Shown piece after piece: positions 16,742 to 26,375 of a DNA stretch of 64,000 bases. The translations under genes were made by a program, and so were the position numbers. This DNA comes from Lachnospiraceae bacterium (GTDB lineage Bacteria > Bacillota > Clostridia > Lachnospirales > Lachnospiraceae), in NCBI GenBank assembly GCA_910575255.1, contig CAJTEM010000012.1, positions 62,001 through 126,000 on the forward strand. The letters are read 5' to 3'. Position 1 is the stretch's first letter, and each line of letters opens with the position of its first letter. The notes under the pieces were generated by a model, which was not told where the DNA came from, searched no databases, and saw only the letters and a program-made list of their open reading frames with translations.

Positions 16742-17836
16742 TTACTTTACCTTCGCATTCTCCTTCAGGAAATTCACAGTCTTGTACATCATGGCCGTAG
16801 TATCCACAGCTTCCTCTCCATAGGTGTCCTGCAATGTCTTGACATCTGTTCCATACTGGCCAGCCACGATCTCGCGGTCTGCATCCTCTACCTGGAACCC
16901 TTCTTTCTCTGCAATCGCCTCCACCAAAAGCTGCTGCTTAATCGAAGTCTCCGCCGACTTGCGAAGATCCTCCTTAAACTCTTCCTCCGTCATGTCAAAC
17001 ATGCTCACATAACTGGCCAGATCCATACCATACATCCCCACCATGCTCTCATAATAGCTCAGCTGGTTATTATACTGGTTATCAACGGCCTCCTGATTCA
17101 GGGCAAACTCCGAATTCTCTACTGCTGCAAGAAATATATCATCCTCCAGCTGCCGATCCGCCTGTTCTTCCTTTTCTTTTTGCATGTCTGCAAGGGTATC
17201 TTCCTTAAACTCATCCACAGTGCCGAAATCTGACATCCGCTGTACGAAATTATCATCCAGAACCGCGTCCTTCTTCTCCTCGATTCCGTTGACCGTCACC
17301 TCGAACACCACTGCCTGTCCGGCCAACTCCTCAGAGTGATACTGCTTCGGAAAAGTCAGGTTCAGGCTTCTCTCCTCCCCGGTCTTTGCCCCTACCAGTC
17401 CTTCCTCAAATCCATCAATAAAGCTGTGGGATCCCAACTCCAGCTTATACCCCTGCGCTGTGCCGCCGTCAAAAGCAACTCCGTCCTTCAGTCCCACATA
17501 ATCAATATCTACAATGTCACCGTTCTTCGCCGCACGGTCTGTGATTGCCACATACTCCGGATTGGCATCCAGAATGCTCTGAATCCGCGCATCCAATTCC
17601 TCATCCGTCACATCTGTGGACAGCCGGGTTACCTCCAGACCCTTATACTCTCCCAGACTCGTCACCTCACCCAAATCCACATCTGCCTCAGGTCCCCCTT
17701 CTGCAGAATCTGCCTCCGAGGTCTCTGCCGGACTCTCTGTCGCCGTCGTCTCTTTTGTCTCCTGCTTCTTTGAGCATCCGGCCACCAGTGCCATAACCAT
17801 CATGCCGCACAATAACGGCTTTACCAATCTTCTCAT
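16742..17836 (-). CDS. Exported lipoprotein peptidyl-prolyl isomerase (trigger-factor-like)
   Basis: A 364-residue extracytoplasmic protein. The start at 17836 (MRRLVKPLL) follows AAAGGGG and gives a normal signal peptide with lipobox ALVAGC; the 14 extra residues of the longer frame are not signal-like. After an acidic Ser/Thr/Glu linker comes a trigger-factor N-domain-like helix, then an FKBP-type isomerase domain (about residues 95-185: NGDIVDIDYVGLKDGVAFDGG, FIDGFEEGLVGAKTGEE), then a trigger-factor-like C-terminal helical chaperone domain. It probably folds exported proteins at the cell surface. It is transcribed alone, with its own terminator. Confidence 0.88.
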   Translation of the reverse strand: MRRLVKPLLCGMMVMALVAGCSKKQETKETTATESPAETSEADSAEGGPEADVDLGEVTSLGEYKGLEVTRLSTDVTDEELDARIQSILDANPEYVAITDRAAKNGDIVDIDYVGLKDGVAFDGGTAQGYKLELGSHSFIDGFEEGLVGAKTGEERSLNLTFPKQYHSEELAGQAVVFEVTVNGIEEKKDAVLDDNFVQRMSDFGTVDEFKEDTLADMQKEKEEQADRQLEDDIFLAAVENSEFALNQEAVDNQYNNQLSYYESMVGMYGMDLASYVSMFDMTEEEFKEDLRKSAETSIKQQLLVEAIAEKEGFQVEDADREIVAGQYGTDVKTLQDTYGEEAVDTTAMMYKTVNFLKENAKVK

Positions 17837-17969
17837 TCGGTTCCCCTTTCTTCCTCTTGGTCCACAATTTTGGGACACCTACTCTTATATCACACCCTGC
17901 CCATTAAAAAAACCCTTTTCCTGATAAATTCACAAAAAATTCAGAATGTTTTCGGCAGATAACAGCTGC

Positions 17970-19376
17970 TCAGACCTTATAAAATGCCCGGAACGCTTTA
18001 TAAGTATTGTAGACATCCAGCTTGGATGCCAGCTCAAACGGCGCATGCATGGAAAGAATCGGCACCCCAAGATCGACTACATCGATATCCAGCTGTGCTA
18101 CATACTTGGCGATCGTACCGCCGCCGCCCTGGTCCACTGCGCCCAGTTCTCCGGCCTGCCAGTATACCCCATCATCGTCCATGGCTGCAATCACCCTGGC
18201 CATTGTCTCCGCACTGGCATCATTCGCCCCGGATTTGCCCCTTGCACCTGTATATTTGGTCAGCACGCAGCCCTTATTGATATAGCTGGAATTGTTTGCC
18301 TCAAACACATCTGCAAAGGTCGGATCATAGGCAGCATTCACGTCAGAAGACAGGCACAGCGAGTTCCGGAATACATCGCGGACGCGCACTCCTGTTAACT
18401 CTGCCAGATCCTCCATGTAATGGCAAAGATAAGCAGAGTTCATCCCGGTATTCCCTTCTGAACCGATCTCCTCCTTATCTGTCAGCACCGTAACTGTCGT
18501 ATACCGCGGATTCCGGGTCTCAATCTCCGCCATCAATGCCGTATAAGCACACACCCGGTCATCCTGTCCGTAGGCTCCGATCAGACTGCGATCCAGTCCC
18601 ACATCCACGGCCTTCTGCGCCGGAACCATCTCAATCTCTGCGCGGTAAAAATCAGCTTCCGTAATCCCATACCTCTCATGAAGAATCTTCATTGCCAGCA
18701 GCTTCACCGGCTCCTTGATCTCCTCATCCGTAAATGGCAGAGAGCCGATCACGATATTCAGCTCTTCCCCTTTAAGCCCCTCTGCCAGCTTACGCTCATT
18801 CTGCTTTGCCGCCAGATGCGGAAGCAGATCCGTCACACAGAATACCGGATCCCCGGCCTCCTCACCGATGCACAGCTTCACCAGTTCGCCATCCTTCCTG
18901 ATTGCCACGCCATGCAAAGCCAGCGGTACTGTCCCCCACTGGTACTTCCGGATCCCTCCATAATAATGAGTCTTAAAATAAGCGATATCGTTCTTTTCAT
19001 ACAGAGGAGCCGGCTTCAGATCCAGTCGCGGAGAATCGATGTGTGCACCATTGATCCGCAGTCCTTTATCTAATGGCTCCTTGCCGAAGGTCGTGGCCAG
19101 AACCGACTTGTTCCGGTTTACCTGATACACCTTATCCCCCGGCTGGTACGATGCCGACAGATCAAGCGGACGATACCCCGCTGCCTCAAGCATCCGTACC
19201 GCCTCTGCCACACATTCCCGCTCCGTCTTTCCCGCATCCAGAAACGCCTTATAGCCCTCACAAAAATCTGCGGCTTCTTCTACCTGCCCCGGCGCCTTCT
19301 TCCCTATATGAGGGAACTTCCATAGAAGCTTCTCCTCTAAAAGCCGGCCTGTCGATTTTTCCTTTTCCTGTTCCAT
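17970..19376 (-). CDS. M18 family aminopeptidase
   Basis: Cytosolic di-zinc aminopeptidase that removes N-terminal, usually acidic, residues. The 468-residue protein shows the M18 metal-binding segments in order: INGAHIDSPRLDLKP (His and Asp ligands, about residue 110), GQDDRVCAYTAL, the catalytic and ligand glutamates in TDKEEIGSEGNTG (about 310), LSSDVNAAYDP and the late histidine in LGVPILSMHAPFE. It starts behind GAGGTT, 78 bases downstream of dtd on the same strand, so the two may be co-transcribed. Bacterial members are often named ApeA or PepC; the substrate preference is not visible here. Confidence 0.92.
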   Translation of the reverse strand: MEQEKEKSTGRLLEEKLLWKFPHIGKKAPGQVEEAADFCEGYKAFLDAGKTERECVAEAVRMLEAAGYRPLDLSASYQPGDKVYQVNRNKSVLATTFGKEPLDKGLRINGAHIDSPRLDLKPAPLYEKNDIAYFKTHYYGGIRKYQWGTVPLALHGVAIRKDGELVKLCIGEEAGDPVFCVTDLLPHLAAKQNERKLAEGLKGEELNIVIGSLPFTDEEIKEPVKLLAMKILHERYGITEADFYRAEIEMVPAQKAVDVGLDRSLIGAYGQDDRVCAYTALMAEIETRNPRYTTVTVLTDKEEIGSEGNTGMNSAYLCHYMEDLAELTGVRVRDVFRNSLCLSSDVNAAYDPTFADVFEANNSSYINKGCVLTKYTGARGKSGANDASAETMARVIAAMDDDGVYWQAGELGAVDQGGGGTIAKYVAQLDIDVVDLGVPILSMHAPFELASKLDVYNTYKAFRAFYKV

Positions 19377-19454
19377 GCTCTTAACCTCCTTATCTTCCTC
19401 AGTTGCTCTCCTTATATGCTGACATTGGTCTCACTCCCTGGCTTATTTCTGCCA

Positions 19455-19913
19455 TCACGTCCGGATTCCCCGCTCATCGCCCTCGAGCACCAGAGTAAAC
19501 GGACCATCATTCAAAAGCTCCACCTTCATATCCGCTCCAAAGCTCCCGTGCTCTACCCGGCCGACATGATTCCGGCAACGTTTTACAAAATACTCATACA
19601 GCTGCTCTGCCTTCTCTGGCGAACCTGCCCCGATAAAGCTGGGCCGGTTTCCCTTATGACAATCCGCATACAAAGTAAACTGGCTGACCACCAGAAGCTC
19701 TCCTCCTACATCCGCCAGCGACAAATTCGTCTTTCCCTCGCTGTCTTCAAATATCCGCAGCTTACAGATCTTGTCTGCCATCCGATCCGCGGCCGTCTCT
19801 GTATCCGTATCCGCTACTCCAAGCAAGATCAGAAACCCTCTTCCAATCTCCCCGATTATTTCTCCTTCCACACTCACACAGGCCCGCTGCACCCTCTGCA
19901 GCACCACTCTCAT
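19455..19913 (-). CDS. dtd: D-aminoacyl-tRNA deacylase
   Basis: Hydrolyses D-amino acids wrongly attached to tRNA. The start is set at 19913 ([15 protein letters not shown]), the universal Dtd N-terminus, with GGGGAGGAAG just upstream; the longer frame to 19997 adds 28 unrelated residues. The 152-residue product has [16 protein letters not shown], the catalytic [20 protein letters not shown] block and the [11 protein letters not shown]-terminal Gly-x-Pro-type region (here NDGPFT). It lies 106 bases after the phosphodiesterase gene on the same strand. Confidence 0.95.
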   Translation of the reverse strand: MRVVLQRVQRACVSVEGEIIGEIGRGFLILLGVADTDTETAADRMADKICKLRIFEDSEGKTNLSLADVGGELLVVSQFTLYADCHKGNRPSFIGAGSPEKAEQLYEYFVKRCRNHVGRVEHGSFGADMKVELLNDGPFTLVLEGDERGIRT

Positions 19914-20019
19914 ATGCTCTTCCTCCCCGTAATATATCGCCCTCTCACATCCGTTCGGCGGCATGTCGTCGGAAAGCATCCAGAAAATGCTTCTCATTTG
20001 CCTCCCGCCTATCTCCTGC

Positions 20020-21822
20020 CTATCGGAATACCATCTGTAAATATTCCAGAAGCGTCTCTGTCGCCTCTTCCCGGTAAATAATCTCTCTGGCCAATACCGG
20101 ATAGTCCGTAATCAGATTATCCACCTCCATCAGGCGCAGCCTTTCCATCTCACTCTTGGAATTCACCGTCCAGGCATGAACCGTCATGCCCCGGGCATGA
20201 GCCCGCTCTACCATCTGACGATTAACAAAGCTGGCACGGATGCTGATGAAATCCGCCTTTTCTTCAAAATAAAAGTCTCCGTAAGCTGCAGAAAGGATAT
20301 ATCCTGTGCGCAGCTTTGGATCCAGCAGCTTCACCCGCTCCAGATACCCCAGACTGGTAGAACTGACTACACATTGTTCCTCCATCCCATTCTCCAGAAT
20401 CAGGCACACCACCTTCTCTGGCAGAAGACTGTCCTTTCCCACATTCTTAATCTCAATATTCAGATAAATCTTTCCCTTGCAGAAGTCCAGCACCTCTTCC
20501 AGCTTAGGAATCCTCTCCCCGGCAAAATCCGGTGAAAACCAGCTTCCCACTTCCAGTTTCTGCAGCTCTTCCCACGTCATGGACGCAATGGAGCGATTGA
20601 TCCCTGCCACCCGCTTCAGAGTTGCGTCATGCCCCAGAACTATCACGCCATCCTTTGTCATCTGAACATCCAGCTCCACATAATCAGCCATCTCTTCCAC
20701 AGCCGCCTCAATTGCCGACATGGTATTCTCCGGAGCCAGACGGGAGCTGCCTCGATGCGCGGTGATCTGGGTCTCGGCAATAATATCATCCGACAAGGCT
20801 GCTCCATGGTAAACCATATCCAGAATGTAAAGAATCCCCGTTATCCATAGAACAGCTACCACAGCAGCTGCCCTGCCTCTTGCCGCAGTCCCCTTAGGCG
20901 GATAACTGACTCGCTGACGCCCCGGACAATATTGGCGGCAACCGGAACGGTAATAAACAGACGCGCAGGCAGCAAAATCAGCCACAATTAACCAAATTCC
21001 TCCCACAAACAGTATGATCTGCTCGATCCGCTCCGCTGTCTGCAGAAGTACTGCCATCGCCAGGTTTCTCTCTGTAAACTGAACCACAAATACAGCGGCC
21101 GTGAAAACCGAAAAAAGATAGATTAGCACAACTGTCAGTGCCACAGCCAGATTACATAAGAGCAGGAGAGCCGCCATCCGCAGCCTTTTTCCTTTCAGAA
21201 GCCGGCGGCTCTTTTTCCATGCTTTTGTAAACGGCTCCTGATCCGCCATACATCCAAAGCCTATCAGAACAATGGACAGCGAAAGCAATGCGCACAGCAG
21301 CAAAAAAACCATTGTCACTAACGGCATCCCCTTCTGGTTCATCATCTCCTGAAGAACAAAATTGACCGGCCGGATGTGGGACAAACAGCGAAAAACCGGC
21401 AGAAAATTCACAATAAGATAATGAGGCAGAAGAAGCACTCCCAGCCTCCAGTTCCTTTTCCCTATCTCCTCTGCCGTTTTGTGGACTCCGCTTTGGAAAA
21501 TATAGAAAGGGGTCAGCTTCTGTTGACAGGCCGACCCCTGGAATGCGGTAATCAATGCAGCCGCCTCCAGCTCGATCAGAAGCAATCCGATCATGCCAAA
21601 GGCCAGCATCGCCGCCAGCGTCCACGGCTGCACCAGGAAGTCTGTCAGATTAGACGCTGTCAGATAGCTGTATCCCGCCATCGCCAGCGCCCACCGCAGT
21701 CCCCGGTTCGCTAACCGCAGATATACCGGCAGCACGATTCCCCGGTATAGAAGTTCAAACAAAAGAACATTTCCCAGATTCTGCCGAATCATCTGCCATG
21801 TTTCCTTTGTCATCGTCTTCAT
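20020..21822 (-). CDS. Membrane-anchored glycerophosphodiester phosphodiesterase
   Basis: A 600-residue protein. Residues 1-330 form a polytopic domain with about six to eight hydrophobic segments, the type called GPDPase_memb in Firmicutes. Residues about 345-595 are a GDPD TIM barrel: catalytic [22 protein letters not shown], the metal ligands in [33 protein letters not shown] and [10 protein letters not shown]. It probably releases sn-glycerol-3-phosphate from phospholipid head groups at the membrane. It begins 7 bases after the alarmone synthetase gene and is likely translated from the same message. Confidence 0.92.
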   Translation of the reverse strand: MKTMTKETWQMIRQNLGNVLLFELLYRGIVLPVYLRLANRGLRWALAMAGYSYLTASNLTDFLVQPWTLAAMLAFGMIGLLLIELEAAALITAFQGSACQQKLTPFYIFQSGVHKTAEEIGKRNWRLGVLLLPHYLIVNFLPVFRCLSHIRPVNFVLQEMMNQKGMPLVTMVFLLLCALLSLSIVLIGFGCMADQEPFTKAWKKSRRLLKGKRLRMAALLLLCNLAVALTVVLIYLFSVFTAAVFVVQFTERNLAMAVLLQTAERIEQIILFVGGIWLIVADFAACASVYYRSGCRQYCPGRQRVSYPPKGTAARGRAAAVVAVLWITGILYILDMVYHGAALSDDIIAETQITAHRGSSRLAPENTMSAIEAAVEEMADYVELDVQMTKDGVIVLGHDATLKRVAGINRSIASMTWEELQKLEVGSWFSPDFAGERIPKLEEVLDFCKGKIYLNIEIKNVGKDSLLPEKVVCLILENGMEEQCVVSSTSLGYLERVKLLDPKLRTGYILSAAYGDFYFEEKADFISIRASFVNRQMVERAHARGMTVHAWTVNSKSEMERLRLMEVDNLITDYPVLAREIIYREEATETLLEYLQMVFR

Positions 21823-21829
21823 TGTATAT

Positions 21830-22477
21830 TCACTCTTCCTGTTCCTCCCCCAGTGATAGAATCATCTGATTAAGCGAGAACATTTTATCATCCAGCATAT
21901 CTACCACAGCAGCACACGCCTTCAGCTCAGCCTGCAGACTGGCAGGGGCATTGCCTTCAAATTTATAATAAATCTTATGCTCCAGACTGGCCCAAAAATC
22001 CATTGCCACCGTTCGGATCTGAATCTCCACCTTGGTTTCTGCCGGTCCCTGGCTCAGATAAATGGGTATCGTCACTACCATATGATAGCTCTTATAGCCA
22101 TTGGGCTTCGGGTTCCTGATATAATCCTTCACCTGCAGGATCGTCACATCACTTTGCCGGGCAATCATGTCTGCAATCTGATAAATGTCCTGGGTATAAG
22201 AGCAGATGATCCGAATCCCGGCAATGTCATTGAGCTTCTCTACCATATTCTGGATGGTAACCTCCTGCCCGTCACGTTTCAGCTTCTTGACGATACTGTC
22301 CGGTGTCTTCAAGCGGGACTTAATGTGCTCAATGGGTGTGTGCCCATAGATATGGACAAACTCACTGTTCAAAATCTCAATCTTGGTGTCGATCTCCTTC
22401 AGTGCGGAATCATACAAAAACATGATGGATTTCCACTGGTCAATCTGGCTGTGCTCTTTGGAAATATGGTTCTTCAA
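21830..22477 (-). CDS. relQ: Small alarmone synthetase, GTP pyrophosphokinase (RelQ/YjbM type)
   Basis: Synthesises (p)ppGpp from ATP and GTP or GDP. It is 215 residues and has only the RelA/SpoT synthetase domain: PIEHIKSRLKTPDSIVKK, LNDIAGIRIIC, the substrate loop YIRNPKPNGYKSYH and VEIQIRTVAMDFWASLEHKIYYKF. No HD hydrolase, TGS or ACT domain is present. The proposed start is TTG at 22477, whose TTGA overlaps the TGA stop of the S1 gene (translational coupling). An ATG at 22423 would remove 18 residues and also leave the domain nearly whole. Confidence 0.9.
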   Translation of the reverse strand: MKNHISKEHSQIDQWKSIMFLYDSALKEIDTKIEILNSEFVHIYGHTPIEHIKSRLKTPDSIVKKLKRDGQEVTIQNMVEKLNDIAGIRIICSYTQDIYQIADMIARQSDVTILQVKDYIRNPKPNGYKSYHMVVTIPIYLSQGPAETKVEIQIRTVAMDFWASLEHKIYYKFEGNAPASLQAELKACAAVVDMLDDKMFSLNQMILSLGEEQEE

Positions 22478-23283
22478 AGCTTGATGTTCTTCAGCAAAGA
22501 GGCAAGTCCTGTGGTGGCGGCTCCGGACTCCTTGTAGTTAAACACTTCCTCCTTCGGTTCTTCCCCCTGCTCCAATGCCTTCATGCTGAGGCTGATGCGG
22601 CCATCGCCTGCACCAATAACCTTAACCGTCACCTTCTGCCCTTCCTTCAGAACTACGCCGGGATGCTTGATCCGCTGGCTGCTGATCTGGGACACATGCA
22701 GAAGCCCTGTCACGCCGCTCTCCAGATCCACAAATGCTCCATAGTCCTTGATCGAATCCACGGTGCCCTCCAATACGGCTCCCACCTTCACGGCTGCCAT
22801 CTTGGCGGCCTTCTCTGCTGCCTCTCTCTCCTTCATCACCACACGTCCGGAAAGCACCAGCTTTTTGCGCTCCGGTTCTACGGTGATCGGCACCACCTCC
22901 AGATATTTGCCAACCCAGTCTTCCAGTTTCTCCACATACTTCGTGGAAATGTGGGAAGCAGGAATAAATCCCTGAATATCATCAATATATGCCACAACAC
23001 CGGCTTTTACCGCCTCTTTGATCTTTACCTTGATGACTGTCTTATCCTGCAGCATCTGCAGCAGATCCGCCCACTTCTGGGCATCCGGCCCCTCCTGCTC
23101 CTGATAGTCGTTATGACGCTCGTCAAATTCCTTATAAGAAGCCTCCAGCTCGTTGGCAAAATCCGCCATGGTCTCCGTCGGCTCTGCTGCTTTGCCTTCT
23201 GCCGCCCCGGCCACGGCTGCCTCCTGTGCAGCTTTTGCAGTCTCTGCTGCATTCACTTCTGTGTTCATTACTTCTTCATTCAT
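22474..23283 (-). CDS. S1 RNA-binding domain protein (two S1 repeats)
   Basis: A 269-residue protein of the RpsA-like short S1 family. The start at ATG 23283 is chosen because AAGGAG lies 8 bases upstream; a GTG at 23292 overlaps that site. An acidic Ala/Glu-rich N-terminus (about 1-65) precedes two S1 barrels: about 75-150 (FIPASHISTKYVEKLEDWVGK) and about 160-235 (VGAVLEGTVDSIKDYGAFVDLESGVTG type, HVSQIS). It may assist translation or RNA metabolism; the partner RNA is unknown. Its stop overlaps the start of the alarmone synthetase gene, an unusual link between an S1 protein and ppGpp synthesis in one operon. Confidence 0.88.
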   Translation of the reverse strand: MNEEVMNTEVNAAETAKAAQEAAVAGAAEGKAAEPTETMADFANELEASYKEFDERHNDYQEQEGPDAQKWADLLQMLQDKTVIKVKIKEAVKAGVVAYIDDIQGFIPASHISTKYVEKLEDWVGKYLEVVPITVEPERKKLVLSGRVVMKEREAAEKAAKMAAVKVGAVLEGTVDSIKDYGAFVDLESGVTGLLHVSQISSQRIKHPGVVLKEGQKVTVKVIGAGDGRISLSMKALEQGEEPKEEVFNYKESGAATTGLASLLKNIKL

Positions 23284-23398
23284 GTCCAACACTCCTTCAC
23301 TTCTGCCTCATTACCGGATTAGAATTCGGTCGCTCCGGCTGCTACGAAGACTTTACCACATTTTCGCGTATTTTTCTATAGTTTTCTGCGGAAAAATA

Positions 23399-23407
23399 TG
23401 CTATACT
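23399..23407 (+). promoter_or_regulatory. Candidate extended -10 promoter of the PHP-lysR pair
   Basis: TGCTATACT (extended -10), about 35 bases before the PHP gene start. The -35 region is poor, as is common for extended -10 promoters. Confidence 0.4.
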
Positions 23408-23441
23408 CGATTTCTGTAAAACAACTAAAGGAAAAACTGCC

Positions 23442-24191
23442 ATGAACGATATTATGGATCTGCATACCCACACAATCATCAGCGGGCATGCCTACAACAC
23501 CCTTTACGAAATGGTACATTCCGCGGCTGCAAAAGGGCTTAAGCTGCTGGGTGTCACCGAGCATGCCCCGAGAATTCCCGGTGCCTGCCATCCCTTTTAC
23601 TTTCTGAATTTTAAGGTCGTCCCCCGGCAGATTGGCGGCGTTCGTCTGCTTCTGGGCTGCGAACTGAACATTGTGGATTATGACGGCAATATCGACCTGG
23701 AACCCCGTTATCAGAAAGGACTCGATCTGGGTATCGCCAGTATCCATGAGCCCTGCTATACCTGCGGCACCACGGCACAGAATACTGCTGCTTATCTGGG
23801 TGCCATGAAGAATCCCATCGTACAGATCATCGGCCACCCGGATGACGGGCGTTTCCCGACAGACTATGAGACTCTGGTCTGTGCTGCCAAAGAGCATCAT
23901 GTGCTTCTGGAGATCAACAACAGCTCCCTGGTTCCCGGCTGCAGCCGTAAGGATTCCCGCAAGAATGCCGCCACGATACTGGAATACTGCCGCCAGTACC
24001 AGGTTCCTGTGATTCTGGACAGTGATGCGCACTGTGAAGTGGATGTCGGTAACCACTCTTACGCCCACACCCTGCTGGATGAGATCGGATTTCCTGAGGA
24101 TCTGGTAGTCAACACCTCGCTGGAGAAAGCTGCCGCTTTCCTGCCGGGCCTTAAGAAGCTTCTCGCTTCGGGAGGTTCTGACCATGATTAA
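23442..24191 (+). CDS. PHP-domain phosphatase (YcdX family)
   Basis: A 249-residue metal-dependent phosphoesterase of the polymerase-and-histidinol-phosphatase fold. The trinuclear-metal ligands are visible: DLHTHTIISGHAYNT (about residue 6), GVTEHAPRIPG, the Glu of LLLGCELNIVDYDG, ASIHEPCY, IIGHPDDGRFPTDY and the closing DSDAHCEVDVG. The HPDDGRFPTDY and HTHTIISGHAY segments point to the YcdX subfamily rather than histidinol phosphatase or DNA polymerase PHP. The physiological substrate is not known. The last 8 bases overlap the start of the lysR gene, so expression is coupled. Confidence 0.9.
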   Translation: MNDIMDLHTHTIISGHAYNTLYEMVHSAAAKGLKLLGVTEHAPRIPGACHPFYFLNFKVVPRQIGGVRLLLGCELNIVDYDGNIDLEPRYQKGLDLGIASIHEPCYTCGTTAQNTAAYLGAMKNPIVQIIGHPDDGRFPTDYETLVCAAKEHHVLLEINNSSLVPGCSRKDSRKNAATILEYCRQYQVPVILDSDAHCEVDVGNHSYAHTLLDEIGFPEDLVVNTSLEKAAAFLPGLKKLLASGGSDHD

Positions 24192-25122
24192 TTTTCTGAA
24201 TCTGGAGTATTTCCTGGCAGCTGCCGAGGAGCTGAACTTTACCAAGGCAGCCAAGCGGCTTTTCATTTCCCAGCAATCCTTAAGCAATCACATCTCCAAT
24301 ATGGAAAAGGAATTCGATGTGATTTTGTTCAACCGCACGAATCCGCTGACTCTCACCTATGCCGGGCAGGCACTGAAAAAGAGAGCCCAGCAGCTGCTGG
24401 CTCTCAAGAGTGAAACCTACCGGGAGCTGGCTGATATCAAAGATTTCTCCATCGGACAGCTGACGATAGGCGTCTCTCATACCCGCGGCCGTGTCATCCT
24501 GCCTGAGATCCTGCCCATATACCGGGAACAGTTTCCTAATATTGATCTGTGCCTGGTGGAGGGTAATTCTACGGAGCTTGACTATGGCCTCCTTCATGGC
24601 GATGTAGATCTGATCATTGGCATGCTGCCTTTTCGTGTGGAAAATGTCGGCACGGTTCCCATCTGTGAGGAGGAAATCCTGCTTGCCGTATCCGATGCGG
24701 TTCTGGAACGTTCCTTTCCCGGACAGGCGGACGAGATTCGCACACAGCTTGCCAGGCACACCGATCTGTCTCTTTTAAGTCACTGTCCTTTCCTGATGAT
24801 TAATAAGGGAAACCGGGTACGGACTCTGGCTGACGAGATGTTTGAGGATGCCCAGATCACACCTCAGGTCATACTGGAAACAGAGAACATTGAGACAGTA
24901 CTGGCTCTTGCCGCCCGCGGTATGGGAATCACCTTTTATCCCAAGATGTTTATCTCCAGCCACAAAGACTTCCGGGATAAGGCACGGCAGTACACTTCCA
25001 TGAGTTTTTATTCCCTGGACTCACCCAAGGCACACGGAACACTGGGAATTGGTTTCCACAAGGACCATTATATGTCACAGGCCGCACGGGAATTCATCCG
25101 GATTGCCAAGGAAGTGCTGTGA
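24184..25122 (+). CDS. LysR-family transcriptional regulator
   Basis: A 312-residue regulator: N-terminal winged helix (residues 1-62, with LEYFLAAAEELNFTKAAKRLFISQ and HISNMEKEFDVILFNR) and a periplasmic-binding-like effector domain (about 90-300). Its start overlaps the end of the PHP phosphatase gene by 8 bases. Its closest regulatory target in view is therefore its own operon. The effector cannot be deduced. Confidence 0.92.
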   Translation: MINFLNLEYFLAAAEELNFTKAAKRLFISQQSLSNHISNMEKEFDVILFNRTNPLTLTYAGQALKKRAQQLLALKSETYRELADIKDFSIGQLTIGVSHTRGRVILPEILPIYREQFPNIDLCLVEGNSTELDYGLLHGDVDLIIGMLPFRVENVGTVPICEEEILLAVSDAVLERSFPGQADEIRTQLARHTDLSLLSHCPFLMINKGNRVRTLADEMFEDAQITPQVILETENIETVLALAARGMGITFYPKMFISSHKDFRDKARQYTSMSFYSLDSPKAHGTLGIGFHKDHYMSQAAREFIRIAKEVL

Positions 25123-25181
25123 TACTCTCCTGCTTTCAGGTGCTTTGCTTCTGATTTCTTCATGGCAATGGAGGTGTTCCC

Positions 25182-26204
25182 ATGAGCAACTACAAACCGC
25201 CATTTCACATGACGGATAAAATGACATCATTGATTGCAGAGATCAGCGAACAAGTCGGCCGGATTACCGTTTTGCAGGAAGAAGCCATCAGCCCGCACCT
25301 GCGGCGTGAAAACCGCATCCGGACAATTCACTCCTCTCTTGCGATTGAGCATAATTCCCTGTCCCTGGAACAGGTTACGGCAATTCTGGATGGCAAACGC
25401 GTCCTTGGTAATCCGAATGAGATCAAAGAAGTGCAGAATGCCTATGAAGCCTATGAATTGTTGTTGCGGTTGAACCCCGCATCTGTGGACGATCTTCTCA
25501 AAGCGCACAAACTGATGATGAATGGTCTTATGCCAGAAAACGGGAGATTCCGCTCCGGCGGCGTTGGTGTGTTTGATGGAGAGGTGTTGATTCACATGGC
25601 TCCTCCGGCAGAATTTGTGCCGGAGCATATCCACAATCTTTTCGCCTGGTATCAGCAGTCAGAACTTCACCCGCTGATTAAGAGCGCCATTTTCCATTAC
25701 GAGTTTGAATTCATCCATCCTTTCGCTGACGGCAATGGCCGCATCGGACGGATGTGGCATAGTCTCCTGCTTGGGAAATGGAAGGAGCTGTTTTTCTGGC
25801 TGCCAGTTGAGGAACTGATTCAATCACGGCAGAAGGAATATTATGATGCGCTGGGTGCAGCGGATGCACAGGCAGACAGCGCTGGATTTGTCGAACTAAT
25901 ACTCGAAATCATCAAAGACAGCCTGACAGAGGTTACGGTTGTCGGCCACAATAACGACCAAGATAGCGATCAAGTTACCGATCAAGTTGCCGACCAAGAT
26001 AAAACACCAGCCGAGCGTCTTCTCTTTGCTCTTGGCAATGACACGCTCCCGGCAGCAGATCTTATGGTACGGCTCGGACTTTCGCACAAACCGACTTTCC
26101 GCAAAAACTATCTCAATCCTGCCCTGGAACAAAAACTGATTGAACGCACGATTCCTGACAAGCCAAACAGCAGGAATCAGAAGTATAGAAAACACAAAAA
26201 CTGA
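25182..26204 (+). CDS. Fic family protein (AMPylase fold) with C-terminal winged helix
   Basis: A 340-residue Fic protein likely to transfer AMP to a target hydroxyl. The active-site loop HPFADGNGRIGRMW (about residue 188) matches the HPFxDGNGR consensus. An N-terminal inhibitory-helix motif is seen as SSLAIEHN (about residues 46-53), with the glutamate that keeps class II Fic proteins in check. The C-terminal 70 residues carry a DQ-rich spacer (DQDSDQVTDQVADQD) and a winged-helix-like domain typical of stand-alone bacterial Fic regulators. It starts behind GGAGG. No antitoxin gene is adjacent. The target protein is unknown. Confidence 0.92.
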   Translation: MSNYKPPFHMTDKMTSLIAEISEQVGRITVLQEEAISPHLRRENRIRTIHSSLAIEHNSLSLEQVTAILDGKRVLGNPNEIKEVQNAYEAYELLLRLNPASVDDLLKAHKLMMNGLMPENGRFRSGGVGVFDGEVLIHMAPPAEFVPEHIHNLFAWYQQSELHPLIKSAIFHYEFEFIHPFADGNGRIGRMWHSLLLGKWKELFFWLPVEELIQSRQKEYYDALGAADAQADSAGFVELILEIIKDSLTEVTVVGHNNDQDSDQVTDQVADQDKTPAERLLFALGNDTLPAADLMVRLGLSHKPTFRKNYLNPALEQKLIERTIPDKPNSRNQKYRKHKN

Positions 26205-26298
26205 ACGATGGAGTGCCTTGCTGATTCCCAGCAATCGCACTCCTTTTTTCGCTGCCGGATACGTTACTGTTCAACCAGAATTTCCCTGTATAAAAATC

Positions 26299-26340
26299 TT
26301 GACAGGAGTTTCTTCTTTTTATAAAATAATAATTATTATT
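26299..26340 (+). promoter_or_regulatory. Promoter and Fur/PerR-type operator of the perR-like gene
   Basis: TTGACA (26299-26304), 17 bases, TAAAAT (26322-26327), then the perfect 16-bp palindrome AATAATAATTATTATT (26325-26340) overlapping the -10 box. AT-rich palindromes of this form are the usual binding sites of Fur/PerR proteins, so the gene probably represses itself. Confidence 0.75.
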
Positions 26341-26375
26341 ATTGTTATTTTATCTGTGTTTGAAAGGATCCTTCC

